Shown: positions 9,391 to 21,011, counted from the first letter of the stretch. The stretch is 64,000 nucleotides of DNA from Eubacteriales bacterium (GCA_030524745.1 JAUNGC010000021.1:1-64000), one strand, 5' to 3'. Notes: generated by a model from the letters alone, not told the origin. A program made the numbers and translations.

Positions 9391-9426
9391 TCAAGAACTT
9401 TATCATGAAAACCGCTTTTCTGCCAC

Positions 9427-9466
9427 TCCAAAAAGCCGTGCATTCCGAAAAATGCTCCAAAAAGCC
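9427..9466 (-). promoter_or_regulatory. Pair of 12-bp direct repeats, possible AraC sites
   Basis: CTCCAAAAAGCC occurs at 9427-9438 and again at 9455-9466 (minus strand GGCTTTTTGGAG), 28 bases apart, 80-120 bases before the S-component gene and just after the AraC gene. AraC-family activators often bind such direct repeats. Confidence 0.45.
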
Positions 9467-9498
9467 AAAAAGTGATGCCGCCTGTCCGGCAGCATCAC
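9461..9498 (-). terminator. Terminator of the AraC gene
   Basis: GTGATGCTGCC pairs with GGCGGCATCAC (one mismatch) around a five-base loop, followed on the minus strand by CTTTTTGGCTTTTT. It separates the regulator from the transport operon. Confidence 0.7.
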
Positions 9499-9516
9499 AC
9501 AGATTCGTTTTTCGCT

Positions 9517-10497
9517 TCATTTCATTTTATGATACGGCTGTTTATTTGCCGCAGCAACTCTATTTTCCCTACGGTATTCACTCGGTCTGCGCCCTGTTAC
9601 TGCATAAAACGCTTCCGCAAACTTGCTGGGATTCTGATACCCCAGTTCCAGCGCTATCTCACTGATTTTCTGGTCGGACCGGCGCAGGAGTTGTGCCGCC
9701 CGATGCATTTTGTAGCTGCGTAAATACGCATACGGAGATTCCCCATAAATTTGCCGAAAACCGTCCTTTAGCTGCGTCAGGCTCAAATTATGTTCCAGCG
9801 CCAACTGCTTCAGATTGGTCCGGTGTTCCATATCCTGTATTAAATGTTCCCTCACATGCTTGATCCGGCTTACCGTTATGCCGGAAAGGTATTCCCGCTT
9901 TTCCTCAAAAACGATTTCTCTGGATTGGAAATAATAGAGCAGTTCCAAAACCTTCAGCCGCAAAAACGGAAGCGACGGATTCTCCAGATGCTCATACAAT
10001 TCCTGATATACATGCTCTATTTCCGAATTGCGGCGAAATACCGGAGATCTTGTTTCCAGTGAATATCTCTCAGCGATCTTCTCTGCGCTGATCTGAAACG
10101 TTTGAAGTTCCGGCACAGTTTTCATAATCTCCGGGAACAAAATAATGGTAGAGCCGGAAAAATATTTTTCCGGAAAAGACGATGCGATCGGCGGATGCAT
10201 CTGACTGTTCAGAGCAATATCCCCTTCTCCTAAATAGAGATAACTTCTGCTGTCAAACGCGCATTCAAACCGCCCTTTCCTGCAATGATTGATCCCTATC
10301 ACATTCTGCCTTTCGCCGCTGCGGAAACAACTCTCGGCCGTAAAATTCACAACCATAAGCTGCACTCCCGGAAAAATGTCATACAGCCACATATCGGCAT
10401 CGCCATCCTGTATGTGAAAATCCACATATGTTTCAAAAGCTTCTCTGCCCGGCATTTTCCTGTCCTGCTTTAAATAGTTCAGTTCTTCCATGGCCAA
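9517..10497 (-). CDS. AraC-family transcriptional regulator
   Basis: 326 aa. The C-terminal 100 residues form the double helix-turn-helix DNA-binding domain (NLKQLALEHNLSLTQLKDGF ... ISEIALELGYQNPSKFAEAF ... RPSEYRR). The 'GYQNPSKFAEAF' type of second helix is close to that of siderophore-responsive regulators such as PchR and YbtA. The N-terminal 220 residues would be the effector domain. The gene lies 24 bases after the thiazoline-hydrolase-like gene in the same direction and directly upstream of the transport operon, so it is the obvious regulator of that operon. Ligand unknown. Confidence 0.85.
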   Translation of the reverse strand: MAMEELNYLKQDRKMPGREAFETYVDFHIQDGDADMWLYDIFPGVQLMVVNFTAESCFRSGERQNVIGINHCRKGRFECAFDSRSYLYLGEGDIALNSQMHPPIASSFPEKYFSGSTIILFPEIMKTVPELQTFQISAEKIAERYSLETRSPVFRRNSEIEHVYQELYEHLENPSLPFLRLKVLELLYYFQSREIVFEEKREYLSGITVSRIKHVREHLIQDMEHRTNLKQLALEHNLSLTQLKDGFRQIYGESPYAYLRSYKMHRAAQLLRRSDQKISEIALELGYQNPSKFAEAFYAVTGRRPSEYRRENRVAAANKQPYHKMK

Positions 10498-10521
10498 TGA
10501 CTCCTCATTCTCTCCGCATTC

Positions 10522-11181
10522 CTACCGCTTATCACGGATATCATAGGGACCTTCCGGTTCACGGTCTCCCGTGATAAAATAGTCGCAGTATGCCCCGCCG
10601 GACGCAATGGTTTGCTGGCGGTGCAGTACGCCGTGCTGAAGCCCGATCATCACTTCGTCCAGTTCGCACAGCAGAGGCATCAGTTCACCAACGCCAAGCT
10701 TTTCACAATAGGCGCAGATCGGGCAGCGGGTAATGCGGTAGTAACAGGCGCCCTCGTAGGGTTTTCCCTCAAAATCCACCTTAAAAGAACCGGGATACTG
10801 CCGTTCCCGTTCCGGCGTGTACCATTTCACATATTTCAAAATGTTCTTTTGGTTTGCCAGCTTGCCCTTTGGCGTGTTCAGATCCACCATGGAAAAATAG
10901 AACTTCACGTGGTACAGGCTGCGCCGCATCATCTCCTGAATAACCTCAGGCGTAATTTTTTTTCTGCTTACTATGTAAGGCGCTACAAAGGCCAATGCAA
11001 ATAACGCATTATAGGCCATAGGGTTACTATCTCCAATGTCATCGGCTTCGGTCACCAGCTTTTTGTACAGGCCACGGGCGCTTTTCATGGTATCCCTGGC
11101 ATACTCTTTTCCATAATGCTCAGACAACACCTTTTTCATCGTGCTGCGAAATAATATAAAATAAAATTCGTTGTATTTCAT
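10522..11181 (-). CDS. L-2-amino-thiazoline-4-carboxylate hydrolase family protein
   Basis: 219 aa. It carries the recognisable C-terminal signature of PF14196: a RCPICAYCEKLG cysteine cluster, LCELDEVM, then ASGGAYCDYFITG. The founding member opens the thiazoline ring of ATC on the way to cysteine; the biochemical role of most clostridial members is unproved. It is the first gene of a unit with the AraC regulator and sits next to a possible siderophore-type transporter. A role on a thiazoline-containing ligand is attractive but is inference. Confidence 0.62.
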   Translation of the reverse strand: MKYNEFYFILFRSTMKKVLSEHYGKEYARDTMKSARGLYKKLVTEADDIGDSNPMAYNALFALAFVAPYIVSRKKITPEVIQEMMRRSLYHVKFYFSMVDLNTPKGKLANQKNILKYVKWYTPERERQYPGSFKVDFEGKPYEGACYYRITRCPICAYCEKLGVGELMPLLCELDEVMIGLQHGVLHRQQTIASGGAYCDYFITGDREPEGPYDIRDKR

Positions 11182-11262
11182 GATGACTTCCTGCCTCCGA
11201 TAAAACAGTCATGACGGTGCCGTCAATACTCCTGATTTCAGTCCTCTGTTTTTACCAGTTTC

Positions 11263-11291
11263 AGTTTACCACATCACTTCCTGTCAGTCAA
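11263..11291 (-). promoter_or_regulatory. Promoter of the ATC hydrolase-like / AraC unit
   Basis: TTGACT (11291-11286), 17-base spacer, TAAACT (11268-11263). A dyad TGACGG-TG-CCGTCA lies downstream at 11212-11225, in the leader. Confidence 0.5.
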
Positions 11292-11318
11292 AAAATGGAG
11301 TTCATTTCGGAAAACTCA

Positions 11319-11356
11319 CGCAAGTCAAAGCTTACTTAGGCAAGCTTTGACTTGCG
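11319..11356 (-). terminator. 15-bp terminator hairpin overlapping the protease 3' end
   Basis: CGCAAGTCAAAGCTT and AAGCTTTGACTTGCG pair perfectly around an 8-base loop. The last codons and stop of the S8 protease lie inside the hairpin. The tract after it on the minus strand is TGAGTTTTCC, a weak T run. Confidence 0.6.
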
Positions 11357-13206
11357 CACAACGCTCCATACCCCACCTTCTCATTCGGATACACATTCTC
11401 CCCGCGCAGCGGCTTCGCGCCCCGCCTCAGATATGCCTTCATCTTCTCCCCGTACAAATAAGGATCGTTCCCCCGCACGATTCCCCATTCCATCAACAGC
11501 GCCGCTGTCCCGGTGACGAGCGGCGTTGCAAAGGAGGTACCCGTCACCCGCTGCGTGGAGCCTCCCGCGGCGGGCACCAGCAGATCCACTCCCGGCGCCA
11601 CCAGGTCCGGCTTCGTATCGGCAAAAACAGTCTCATTTTCTAAAAAGAGGGGCGCGCCGCGCCCTGAAAAATCCGCATAAGCTTCATATACCGGCTGGCT
11701 TGCGCCCACAGTCAGCACCTTCTGCGCGGTGCCCGGTATGGTCAGCGTCAGTTCCGCCGCCGGACGTACAAACCGGGTTCCGGCTGCGCGCACCTCCTGA
11801 CCGGGCAGATACATCTGATATTCTCCGGACACAACCTGCACCCCTTCCAGCCGGATCGTCCAGACTCCGGCTTCCATATAGGTATTTCTCGGCAAAAAAT
11901 CGAAGAAAATTTCCTGTTGAACGGAATAGGGCGACGGCTGTCCTACATAAATGAGCACCTCTGTCGCCGAGGTCAGAATATCCTGTCTGCCTGTCTGTGA
12001 AAACTGTACGGCAATGTCCTGTCCGGATGGCGTGCGCAGAGTCACGGCAAAAATATCCGCATAATTTTTCCAGAGTTGTACGCTTAAAGTTCTCTCATAA
12101 TCCGCCACCACCAGTTCTACTGTCTGCGTACCGCCCGTCGTCAGCCGTCCCGCCGCATGGCCAAAGGCCGCGCCCTCATTGCCGCTGCCCACGCAAATCA
12201 CCGTGCGCCAGCTTTCCGCCGCATTGTCTAAAAAACGGGACAACAAAGAGGAGCCGTCATGAGGACCGTAGCTGTTGCCGAAGCTGATATTCATGGCGAT
12301 CGGCTTTCCCAGCGTCTGCGCCTTACGAAGCGCCCAGGCCACCGCCCGCATCAGTTCCGTCGTATGCGGAAAACCGTTCTGCAAATTTGCCAGCTTCACC
12401 ACCAGAAGTTCCGCCCCTGCCGCCACGCCGCGAAGGAGCGGATCAGCGCTGCCGCCCGCTACAATCGCCGCCACCGAAGTGCCGTGACCGGACCGGTCCA
12501 GACTCGGCGCCAATGCAAAAGCGCTGTCCCTGTTCCCGGTTGCCAGCGCCTCATCGATCTGTTCCTTTGAAAATTCTACTCCTATGACAAATCCTTCCGG
12601 CGGCGCGTACCGCGCAAAGTTGGTTTGCTCCCCCTCTTCTCCACTGTCAGCAGAAGTTTCGGCAGTTCCCTGTCCCCCGATATCTTGCCGCATCCTCCCG
12701 TTGAGCGTCCCGGCGTCCAGCGTCTGATCCCACAAATAAGCGATCCGGCTGCTGCCGTCTGCATTCCGAAAATCCGGCAGATAATAGTCAATGCCCGAAT
12801 CCAGCACCGCGACTAACACACCGTTTCCCGACAATTCCGTACGACCGCCGCCCGGCGAAACGCCGGCGCCGCTTCCCGTCAATGGCAAGATGCAACTCAC
12901 CCGCTTTGCCTCATACAGACCGTTTAACAGATTGCGGGGCATCTCCACATATTCCACCTGGGGCGCTGCCACCAATACCGGAATCAGACTCTGGGGCAAA
13001 TTCACGATTGCATATCCGGCCAGCAGTTCCTCCGTCACAATCCCCTGTTCCCGCAATCCTTCCAGACTGCCGCTGTATTTGATAATCAGTTCCCAGCTTT
13101 GCTCCGCCCGGTCAAATCCCACATTCAGTACACCCGATCGCTGCCGTTGTTCATCCGACGATTCCAGACTTAAGTTTAAAATATCTTCCAGTTTTTGTGA
13201 TACCAT
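11332..13206 (-). CDS. S8 (subtilisin-like) serine peptidase
   Basis: 624 aa with an intact catalytic triad: D136 in VLDSGIDY, H241 in SGHGTSVAA and S558 in GTSFATP. A long insertion (about residues 360-500) separates His from Ser. No signal peptide is visible, which fits the CspB/CspA-like clostridial group that has an N-terminal propeptide-like region and acts in or near spores. That germination link is only by family resemblance. Related S8 proteins are common as single genes in Lachnospiraceae. It lies between its own 3' hairpin and the terminator of the upstream phosphoribosyltransferase-like gene, so it is monocistronic. Confidence 0.85.
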   Translation of the reverse strand: MVSQKLEDILNLSLESSDEQRQRSGVLNVGFDRAEQSWELIIKYSGSLEGLREQGIVTEELLAGYAIVNLPQSLIPVLVAAPQVEYVEMPRNLLNGLYEAKRVSCILPLTGSGAGVSPGGGRTELSGNGVLVAVLDSGIDYYLPDFRNADGSSRIAYLWDQTLDAGTLNGRMRQDIGGQGTAETSADSGEEGEQTNFARYAPPEGFVIGVEFSKEQIDEALATGNRDSAFALAPSLDRSGHGTSVAAIVAGGSADPLLRGVAAGAELLVVKLANLQNGFPHTTELMRAVAWALRKAQTLGKPIAMNISFGNSYGPHDGSSLLSRFLDNAAESWRTVICVGSGNEGAAFGHAAGRLTTGGTQTVELVVADYERTLSVQLWKNYADIFAVTLRTPSGQDIAVQFSQTGRQDILTSATEVLIYVGQPSPYSVQQEIFFDFLPRNTYMEAGVWTIRLEGVQVVSGEYQMYLPGQEVRAAGTRFVRPAAELTLTIPGTAQKVLTVGASQPVYEAYADFSGRGAPLFLENETVFADTKPDLVAPGVDLLVPAAGGSTQRVTGTSFATPLVTGTAALLMEWGIVRGNDPYLYGEKMKAYLRRGAKPLRGENVYPNEKVGYGALCASQSLPK

Positions 13207-13308
13207 ATCGCGCGCTTTTTCCGTAATGAATCGCTTTGACCCATATTATGCGGCAAAACAGAAACCGATTCCAATACCTGCGCGGTATTTCTATTGCCGC
13301 AAATAAAC

Positions 13309-13350
13309 AGCCCCGGCGCAGGCGTCTGAAAAACGGCCTGAGCCGGGGCT
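13309..13350 (-). terminator. Terminator after the phosphoribosyltransferase-like gene
   Basis: AGCCCCGGC / GCCGGGGCT stem with an inner partial stem. On the minus strand it is followed by TGTTTATTTG. Confidence 0.7.
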
Positions 13351-13386
13351 TAACTTTGTTCCGGTTAAACGCCAGCAGAAACAATA

Positions 13387-14028
13387 TTACAGCTTTGAAT
13401 ACCCATATCCATTGACCATGGCATCCAACTTCTGTTTATTCTTGCAATACGGACAGGCATATGCGTCATACGCCTGATAGCCGGGCACATCCGCCGTCGT
13501 AAAAATGCTTTCCACCCGGTGTCCGTTGATATTTGCGATAGCGCTGAACACAGAGCAGATCTGCTGCACATGTCCGCCGTAATAATCAATACACTCCATG
13601 CTGCGGCTGATCGTCAGACCGGTTGTGGAAGTCGCCAGCAGAAGCACCACATTCTTGCCTCTGATTGCCGGAGCCAGATTGTCCCTGAAAATCATCTGAT
13701 TGTTGATATTAAACTCAGGCGTCACCACATAAACGGTATGATGCGCATTTTGGTTCGGGAAGTTGCCCCGCTCCAGTTCTTCCGCCATATAAGCGCCAAT
13801 CACTTCGCTGCCGTCCATACAGACGATCGTATCCACCACTGTCTCCACCGGAAAACGCTGTACAAAAGCCTTCGCCACCGCTGCCGCCTCGCTGCGCCTT
13901 GTCTTTAATCCGGTCATATCCACATAATAATTGATGTGGGAATGGCTCGTCGCAAAATGCCCGGGAATCGCGCGCAGAATGATGTTGTTGCCTGCTTTCG
14001 AGTAAAACTTCATCGCCTTATTTTCCAT
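13387..14028 (-). CDS. Phosphoribosyltransferase-like protein with altered PRPP loop
   Basis: 213 aa, resembling orotate phosphoribosyltransferase in layout. The position expected for the PRPP-binding loop reads VVLLLATSTTGLT (residues 127-139); active enzymes have two acidic residues where this has Ala132-Thr133. The C-terminus carries CPYC, a possible metal-binding pair. It may therefore be a catalytically inactive or regulatory member, or one with another substrate. It is monocistronic, behind a strong promoter whose transcript starts in a hairpin, and no pyrimidine genes are near. Confidence 0.6.
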   Translation of the reverse strand: MENKAMKFYSKAGNNIILRAIPGHFATSHSHINYYVDMTGLKTRRSEAAAVAKAFVQRFPVETVVDTIVCMDGSEVIGAYMAEELERGNFPNQNAHHTVYVVTPEFNINNQMIFRDNLAPAIRGKNVVLLLATSTTGLTISRSMECIDYYGGHVQQICSVFSAIANINGHRVESIFTTADVPGYQAYDAYACPYCKNKQKLDAMVNGYGYSKL

Positions 14029-14114
14029 AGTCCTGGTGTACCCCCTTGTCTTTCCGCCGCCATAGACGTTGCGGAATTTTATAGTTTTTTACAGCGAATG
14101 CCGCCATAAGGAAA

Positions 14115-14157
14115 GAAAAAGCAACTGTATTGCCCAATATGCAGCAGTTGCTTTTTC
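14115..14157 (-). terminator. Terminator-like hairpin at the 5' end of the PRTase-like transcript
   Basis: GAAAAAGCAACT / AGTTGCTTTTTC, a 12-bp stem with a 19-base loop, then CTTTCC on the minus strand. It begins at or within a few bases of the start point predicted by the promoter at 14161-14189. It could end readthrough from the M18 gene, attenuate the PRTase gene, or protect its 5' end. Confidence 0.65.
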
Positions 14158-14160
14158 TTC

Positions 14161-14189
14161 ATTATATATTCCGAATGGGAATCTTGCAA
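14161..14189 (-). promoter_or_regulatory. Strong sigma-A promoter of the PRTase-like gene
   Basis: TTGCAA (14189-14184), 17-base spacer, perfect TATAAT (14166-14161). Predicted start near 14154, giving a leader of about 125 bases. A further dyad, GTTACAGTT / AACTGTAAC, lies at 14228-14265. Confidence 0.65.
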
Positions 14190-14335
14190 GTTTTTTCCAT
14201 TTTTTATTGGATTTTTTTGTACATTTTGTTACAGTTTGCTTCCTTGTCGGGACGCGAACTGTAACTATATTTTCTCCGCGCTTGTTTCATCCGCTTGTTC
14301 CATGCGCCTGCCTGCCGCGGACCTTCTCCGGCATA

Positions 14336-16555
14336 CTATGCAAAGAAATGCTTCGCCAACTGCGCCATCGCTTTGGTATCCTGCACGCCGGCCGTTTCAA
14401 ACGCCGAATGCATCGCCAACTGCGCCAGCCCGATATCGGCGGAGGGGATGGAAACATGGGCTGTGGAAATATTCCCAAGCGTCGATCCGCCCGCAATATC
14501 CGCACGGTTGGCAAAATTCTGCACGGGAATTTTATGCTCTTTGCAAATATCCCGCACCACCGCGGCGGAAAATCCGTCCGTGGTGTAACGCTGGCTGCCC
14601 TGGAATTTGAGCACCACGCCGCCGTTTAAATAGGGGCGGTTGGTAGGATCGCTCTTTTCCGGATGGTTGGGGTGCACCGCATGACCGTTGTCGGCGGAAA
14701 GCAAAAAGCTGTTCTGCAGAAGCGCCCGTTTTTGCAGCGGATTGACGGCCGGGCTTATGCCGTCCAGCACAATATCCAAAAGATCCGCTAAAATGGTGGA
14801 ATCCGCTCCCTGTTTGGTGGAACTGCCCACTTCTTCGTTATCAAACAGCGCATATACGGCGATATACTGTTCTGCCCCGGCCTGCAAAAACCCTTTCAGC
14901 GTTGCGAACGCGCACTGCAGATCGTCCAGTCTGGGAGAACCCACAAAAGCGCCGTCCGCTCCCATGATCCTGCCCTTATCCCGATTATATACATATAAAT
15001 CGCTTCCGAGAATTTCCTCTTCCGCAATCCCAAGCTGTTCTGCGCACAGTTTCTTTAGCGTCATCTCCTGATCCTGGGCAAAAAGCGGAAGCAGATCCAC
15101 CTGGGGATTGAGTTTCTGACCGTCGTTGACTTCCCTGTTAAAGTGAATCGCCACATTCGGGATCACCAGCAGATCTTTTCTGATATTCACCAGTTTTTCT
15201 GTCAGCGCGCCGCTCTCCCTGTCTTTGACGATCACCCTGCCTGCCACGGACAGAGGACGGTCCAGCCAGGTATTCAAAATCATGCCGCCGTATTTTTCCG
15301 TATTCAGCTTCACATACCGGCCTTCCAGCTTCATTTCCGGCGTTTCCTTGACCTTAAAGGAGGGGGAATCGCTGTGACTTGCCGCGATCCTGAAACCGCG
15401 CGCCCCCTCTTTGGGAATTCTGACCGCCAGTATGGCGGAATGATTCTGCATAAAATAATATTTTCCGCCGGGCGCGAGGGCTTCTTTTTCCAGATAATCC
15501 AGCTTCAAAAAGCCTTCTTCCACGAGCCGCCGCTCCACATTCGCCGCCGCATGAAAGGCAGTGGGGCTTTCTTCAATAAAAGCAAGCATTTCCTTTGTCA
15601 GTTCCAGCGCATCCATTTCCTTCTCCCGTACATTTCCCGCCTGTTCATCCGATCCGGCGTAATCTTCCCGCTGCGTCACCAGTCCCTTTTCCATCAGAAA
15701 AACCGGATGATAGGAAAGCTTCGCCTTGCGCAGTCCTTCGGAACCGGCGTCGTCCTCACGGTTTACATAAGTGTAGCCTTCCATGACATGCTCCACAAAC
15801 TGCTGATTAATCATCGAATAAGCGCCTTCCACATCGGCGAACGCTTTTTCAAAATGGACGACGAACATATCCTGTCCGCACGGCTCGCCCACCGCAAAAG
15901 CGACCACTCTGCCGCCTGCGCGCAAAAGGCCTCCGGTCAGCTTCAGCGCTTCCATATTCTCAAGCGCGCTCAATGTCACGGAGATTTCTTCTTCCTTCTC
16001 GCCGCCTTCTCCCTGATTGTTCTGTTCCCACCAGGCCCTGGCCATCGCGATACATTCCGTCACGTTATCCGGCGTAATTTCCTCATATTGCCAGTCGGGA
16101 TACAGCTTCTTAAACTTATTGCAGTGATTCTTTTTTCCGTGATAGTCCTTCCCCGGCAGATTTTTTAGTTTTTCCCGTTCGTATACATAATCCGCAAAGT
16201 CACGGTCATATTCGATCTGAAATCTGCCCGGATAGACCGCTTCCAGCTTTTCAAACTGGGAAGGGGATACCAGGTGCATCTTAAAGGGACGCCCCACATG
16301 CGAAAACCACTCCGTCAGCCTGTCCACCGTCCTTTTTAAATCGGCCGTTCCCTGCGGGAAGCTGACGGACATCCCGCCTTCCCCGGACTCAAATACCAGA
16401 TTTCCTTCCACTTCGCTGAAAAAAATCGGATAAAACGGCTTCCATAAATAATTGTTTGCAAACGTGAATTCACAGTTATGCACGGGCACTTTTGCGTAAT
16501 AGCTTTCAATCAGTTTCCGGTCCGACAGCTGCAGTTCTTTCCATTGTATTTTCAT
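14336..16555 (-). CDS. Fusion of a DUF2156 acyltransferase-like domain and an M18 aminopeptidase
   Basis: About 739 aa from the ATG at 16555 (MKIQWKEL); a longer frame to 16621 would cross a terminator hairpin. The first 290 residues match DUF2156 (C-terminal domain of phosphatidylglycerol lysyltransferase; GNAT-like fold). The second part, from the ATG at 15616, is a full-length 426-aa M18 metallo-aminopeptidase with the expected motifs (ASHSDSPSFKVK, LDDLQCAF, LFDNEEVGS, DNGHAVHPNH, GGSTLG) that bind two zinc ions. The joining segment is about 20 hydrophilic residues. GGGAGAAGGAA precedes the internal ATG, so the peptidase may also be made alone. Confidence 0.8.
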   Translation of the reverse strand: MKIQWKELQLSDRKLIESYYAKVPVHNCEFTFANNYLWKPFYPIFFSEVEGNLVFESGEGGMSVSFPQGTADLKRTVDRLTEWFSHVGRPFKMHLVSPSQFEKLEAVYPGRFQIEYDRDFADYVYEREKLKNLPGKDYHGKKNHCNKFKKLYPDWQYEEITPDNVTECIAMARAWWEQNNQGEGGEKEEEISVTLSALENMEALKLTGGLLRAGGRVVAFAVGEPCGQDMFVVHFEKAFADVEGAYSMINQQFVEHVMEGYTYVNREDDAGSEGLRKAKLSYHPVFLMEKGLVTQREDYAGSDEQAGNVREKEMDALELTKEMLAFIEESPTAFHAAANVERRLVEEGFLKLDYLEKEALAPGGKYYFMQNHSAILAVRIPKEGARGFRIAASHSDSPSFKVKETPEMKLEGRYVKLNTEKYGGMILNTWLDRPLSVAGRVIVKDRESGALTEKLVNIRKDLLVIPNVAIHFNREVNDGQKLNPQVDLLPLFAQDQEMTLKKLCAEQLGIAEEEILGSDLYVYNRDKGRIMGADGAFVGSPRLDDLQCAFATLKGFLQAGAEQYIAVYALFDNEEVGSSTKQGADSTILADLLDIVLDGISPAVNPLQKRALLQNSFLLSADNGHAVHPNHPEKSDPTNRPYLNGGVVLKFQGSQRYTTDGFSAAVVRDICKEHKIPVQNFANRADIAGGSTLGNISTAHVSIPSADIGLAQLAMHSAFETAGVQDTKAMAQLAKHFFA

Positions 16556-16576
16556 GATACCTGTTCCGTCCAAAAT

Positions 16577-16625
16577 ATTTTTGAGGATGAAGATCCTTAC
16601 TGTCAGTTTCTCCATCCTCAAAAAT
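16577..16625 (-). terminator. Terminator after bglA
   Basis: ATTTTTGAGGATG / CATCCTCAAAAAT, a perfect 13-bp stem with a 23-base loop, followed by ATTTTGG on the minus strand. It argues against the longer start for the next gene. Confidence 0.65.
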
Positions 16626-16683
16626 CATAATACAAAAGTCTGCGTCTGTAAATAATTGTTTTTTTGCTTTCGTCCCGGTCTCT

Positions 16684-18102
<1,419 letters not shown>

Positions 18103-18111
18103 TCACAATCT

Positions 18112-18171
18112 GCCGCATAAGCGGCAATTTCAAGATTGCGGTTCACAGCCCGAAAGACTGCGAACCGCAAT
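18112..18171 (-). other. Two hairpins between bglP and bglA
   Basis: GCCGC-ATAA-GCGGC (18112-18125) and ATTGCGGTTC / GAACCGCAAT (18135-18171). No T run follows, so these look like mRNA processing or stability elements rather than terminators. Confidence 0.45.
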
Positions 18172-18191
18172 TTCCCATGATTTCTTATTAT

Positions 18192-20072
<1,881 letters not shown>

Positions 20073-20147
20073 TTAAAATCATATATTCAGAAGGGAATCC
20101 GTCCGCTCCTGCAGTAGCGCCGCTTTCCCGTTTCTGCAAACTTTCCG

Positions 20148-21011
20148 TCAGTCTTTCTCCCCGGCCGCCTGTGTAATTCTCCTGATATACACGGTCAGGT
20201 AAACCAGTTCTTCCTCCGGAACTGCAATTTGATAGTCATCCCAAATGAATTTTGCAATTTTCCCTGCACATTCATAGCTTTCCGCGTACTGGGATTTAAT
20301 CAGTTCCTGGAAATCCCTGTCGTCGCCGTCCAGCATCTTGTCCGAAAAAAGACGCTTCGCAAAAAACTTCAAATGTGTGACAAAGCGGACAAAATGTACG
20401 GATTCTTCATCAAAATTCATATGATACTGATAACGCACCACGCTGATAATTTTATGAATCAGTTCTGTCATCCTGACAGAACCGTTCATGTCCTGATAGT
20501 CGAACTCCGCGTTCACAATATGCATGGCAATGGATCCCGCTTCATCCTCCGGCAGAAGTTCTCCTGTTTTTTCCTCAATGAGCGATATTCCATATTGGGC
20601 GACCTCAAATTCTTTCGGATAAAAACTTTTGATCTCCCAAAGCAGCACATGCTTAAAATCCAGTCCCTGTTTCATGCGGGACACCGCAAAGGAAATATGA
20701 TCGATCAGATGCAGAAAGACCGCCTCATCCAATTCTTTTCCCAGCGCTTCCTGCGCCCGCTTTACGATGGCGTCCGCAATTTCCATATACACTTCCGGCG
20801 TCTGTGCCAGCAGCGCATACAGCTTGCCGGTAACGTTTTTGGATTTCAGGAAATATTCTTTTTCCACTCTGGCAGGATCCACCTCGTCGCCGGGCTTACA
20901 TTTAAAGCCGATGCCTTTTCCCACGAGGATGCGCTCCTGGTTGCGCTCGTTTCTGGCGCATACGACGTTATTGCTTACCGCATTTTTTACGATCCATCGC
21001 CTTGCACTCAT
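20148..21011 (-). CDS. licT: BglG/LicT-family transcription antiterminator
   Basis: 287 aa. The N-terminal CAT RNA-binding domain (about 1-60) is followed by two PTS regulation domains, PRD1 (about 65-170) and PRD2 (about 175-285), each with conserved histidines (HLIDHISFA; AMHIVNAEF). When its PRDs are phosphorylated appropriately by the PTS, it binds a RAT hairpin and prevents termination. A good RAT/terminator lies in its own leader, so the operon is autoregulated and induced by substrate. Start preceded by GAGGAGAGG. Confidence 0.92.
   Translation of the reverse strand: MSARRWIVKNAVSNNVVCARNERNQERILVGKGIGFKCKPGDEVDPARVEKEYFLKSKNVTGKLYALLAQTPEVYMEIADAIVKRAQEALGKELDEAVFLHLIDHISFAVSRMKQGLDFKHVLLWEIKSFYPKEFEVAQYGISLIEEKTGELLPEDEAGSIAMHIVNAEFDYQDMNGSVRMTELIHKIISVVRYQYHMNFDEESVHFVRFVTHLKFFAKRLFSDKMLDGDDRDFQELIKSQYAESYECAGKIAKFIWDDYQIAVPEEELVYLTVYIRRITQAAGEKD

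Noticed and set aside
15143-16168. Plus-strand open frame opposite the DUF2156-M18 gene
   Set aside because: No family resemblance and no ribosome site; the minus-strand gene explains the sequence.
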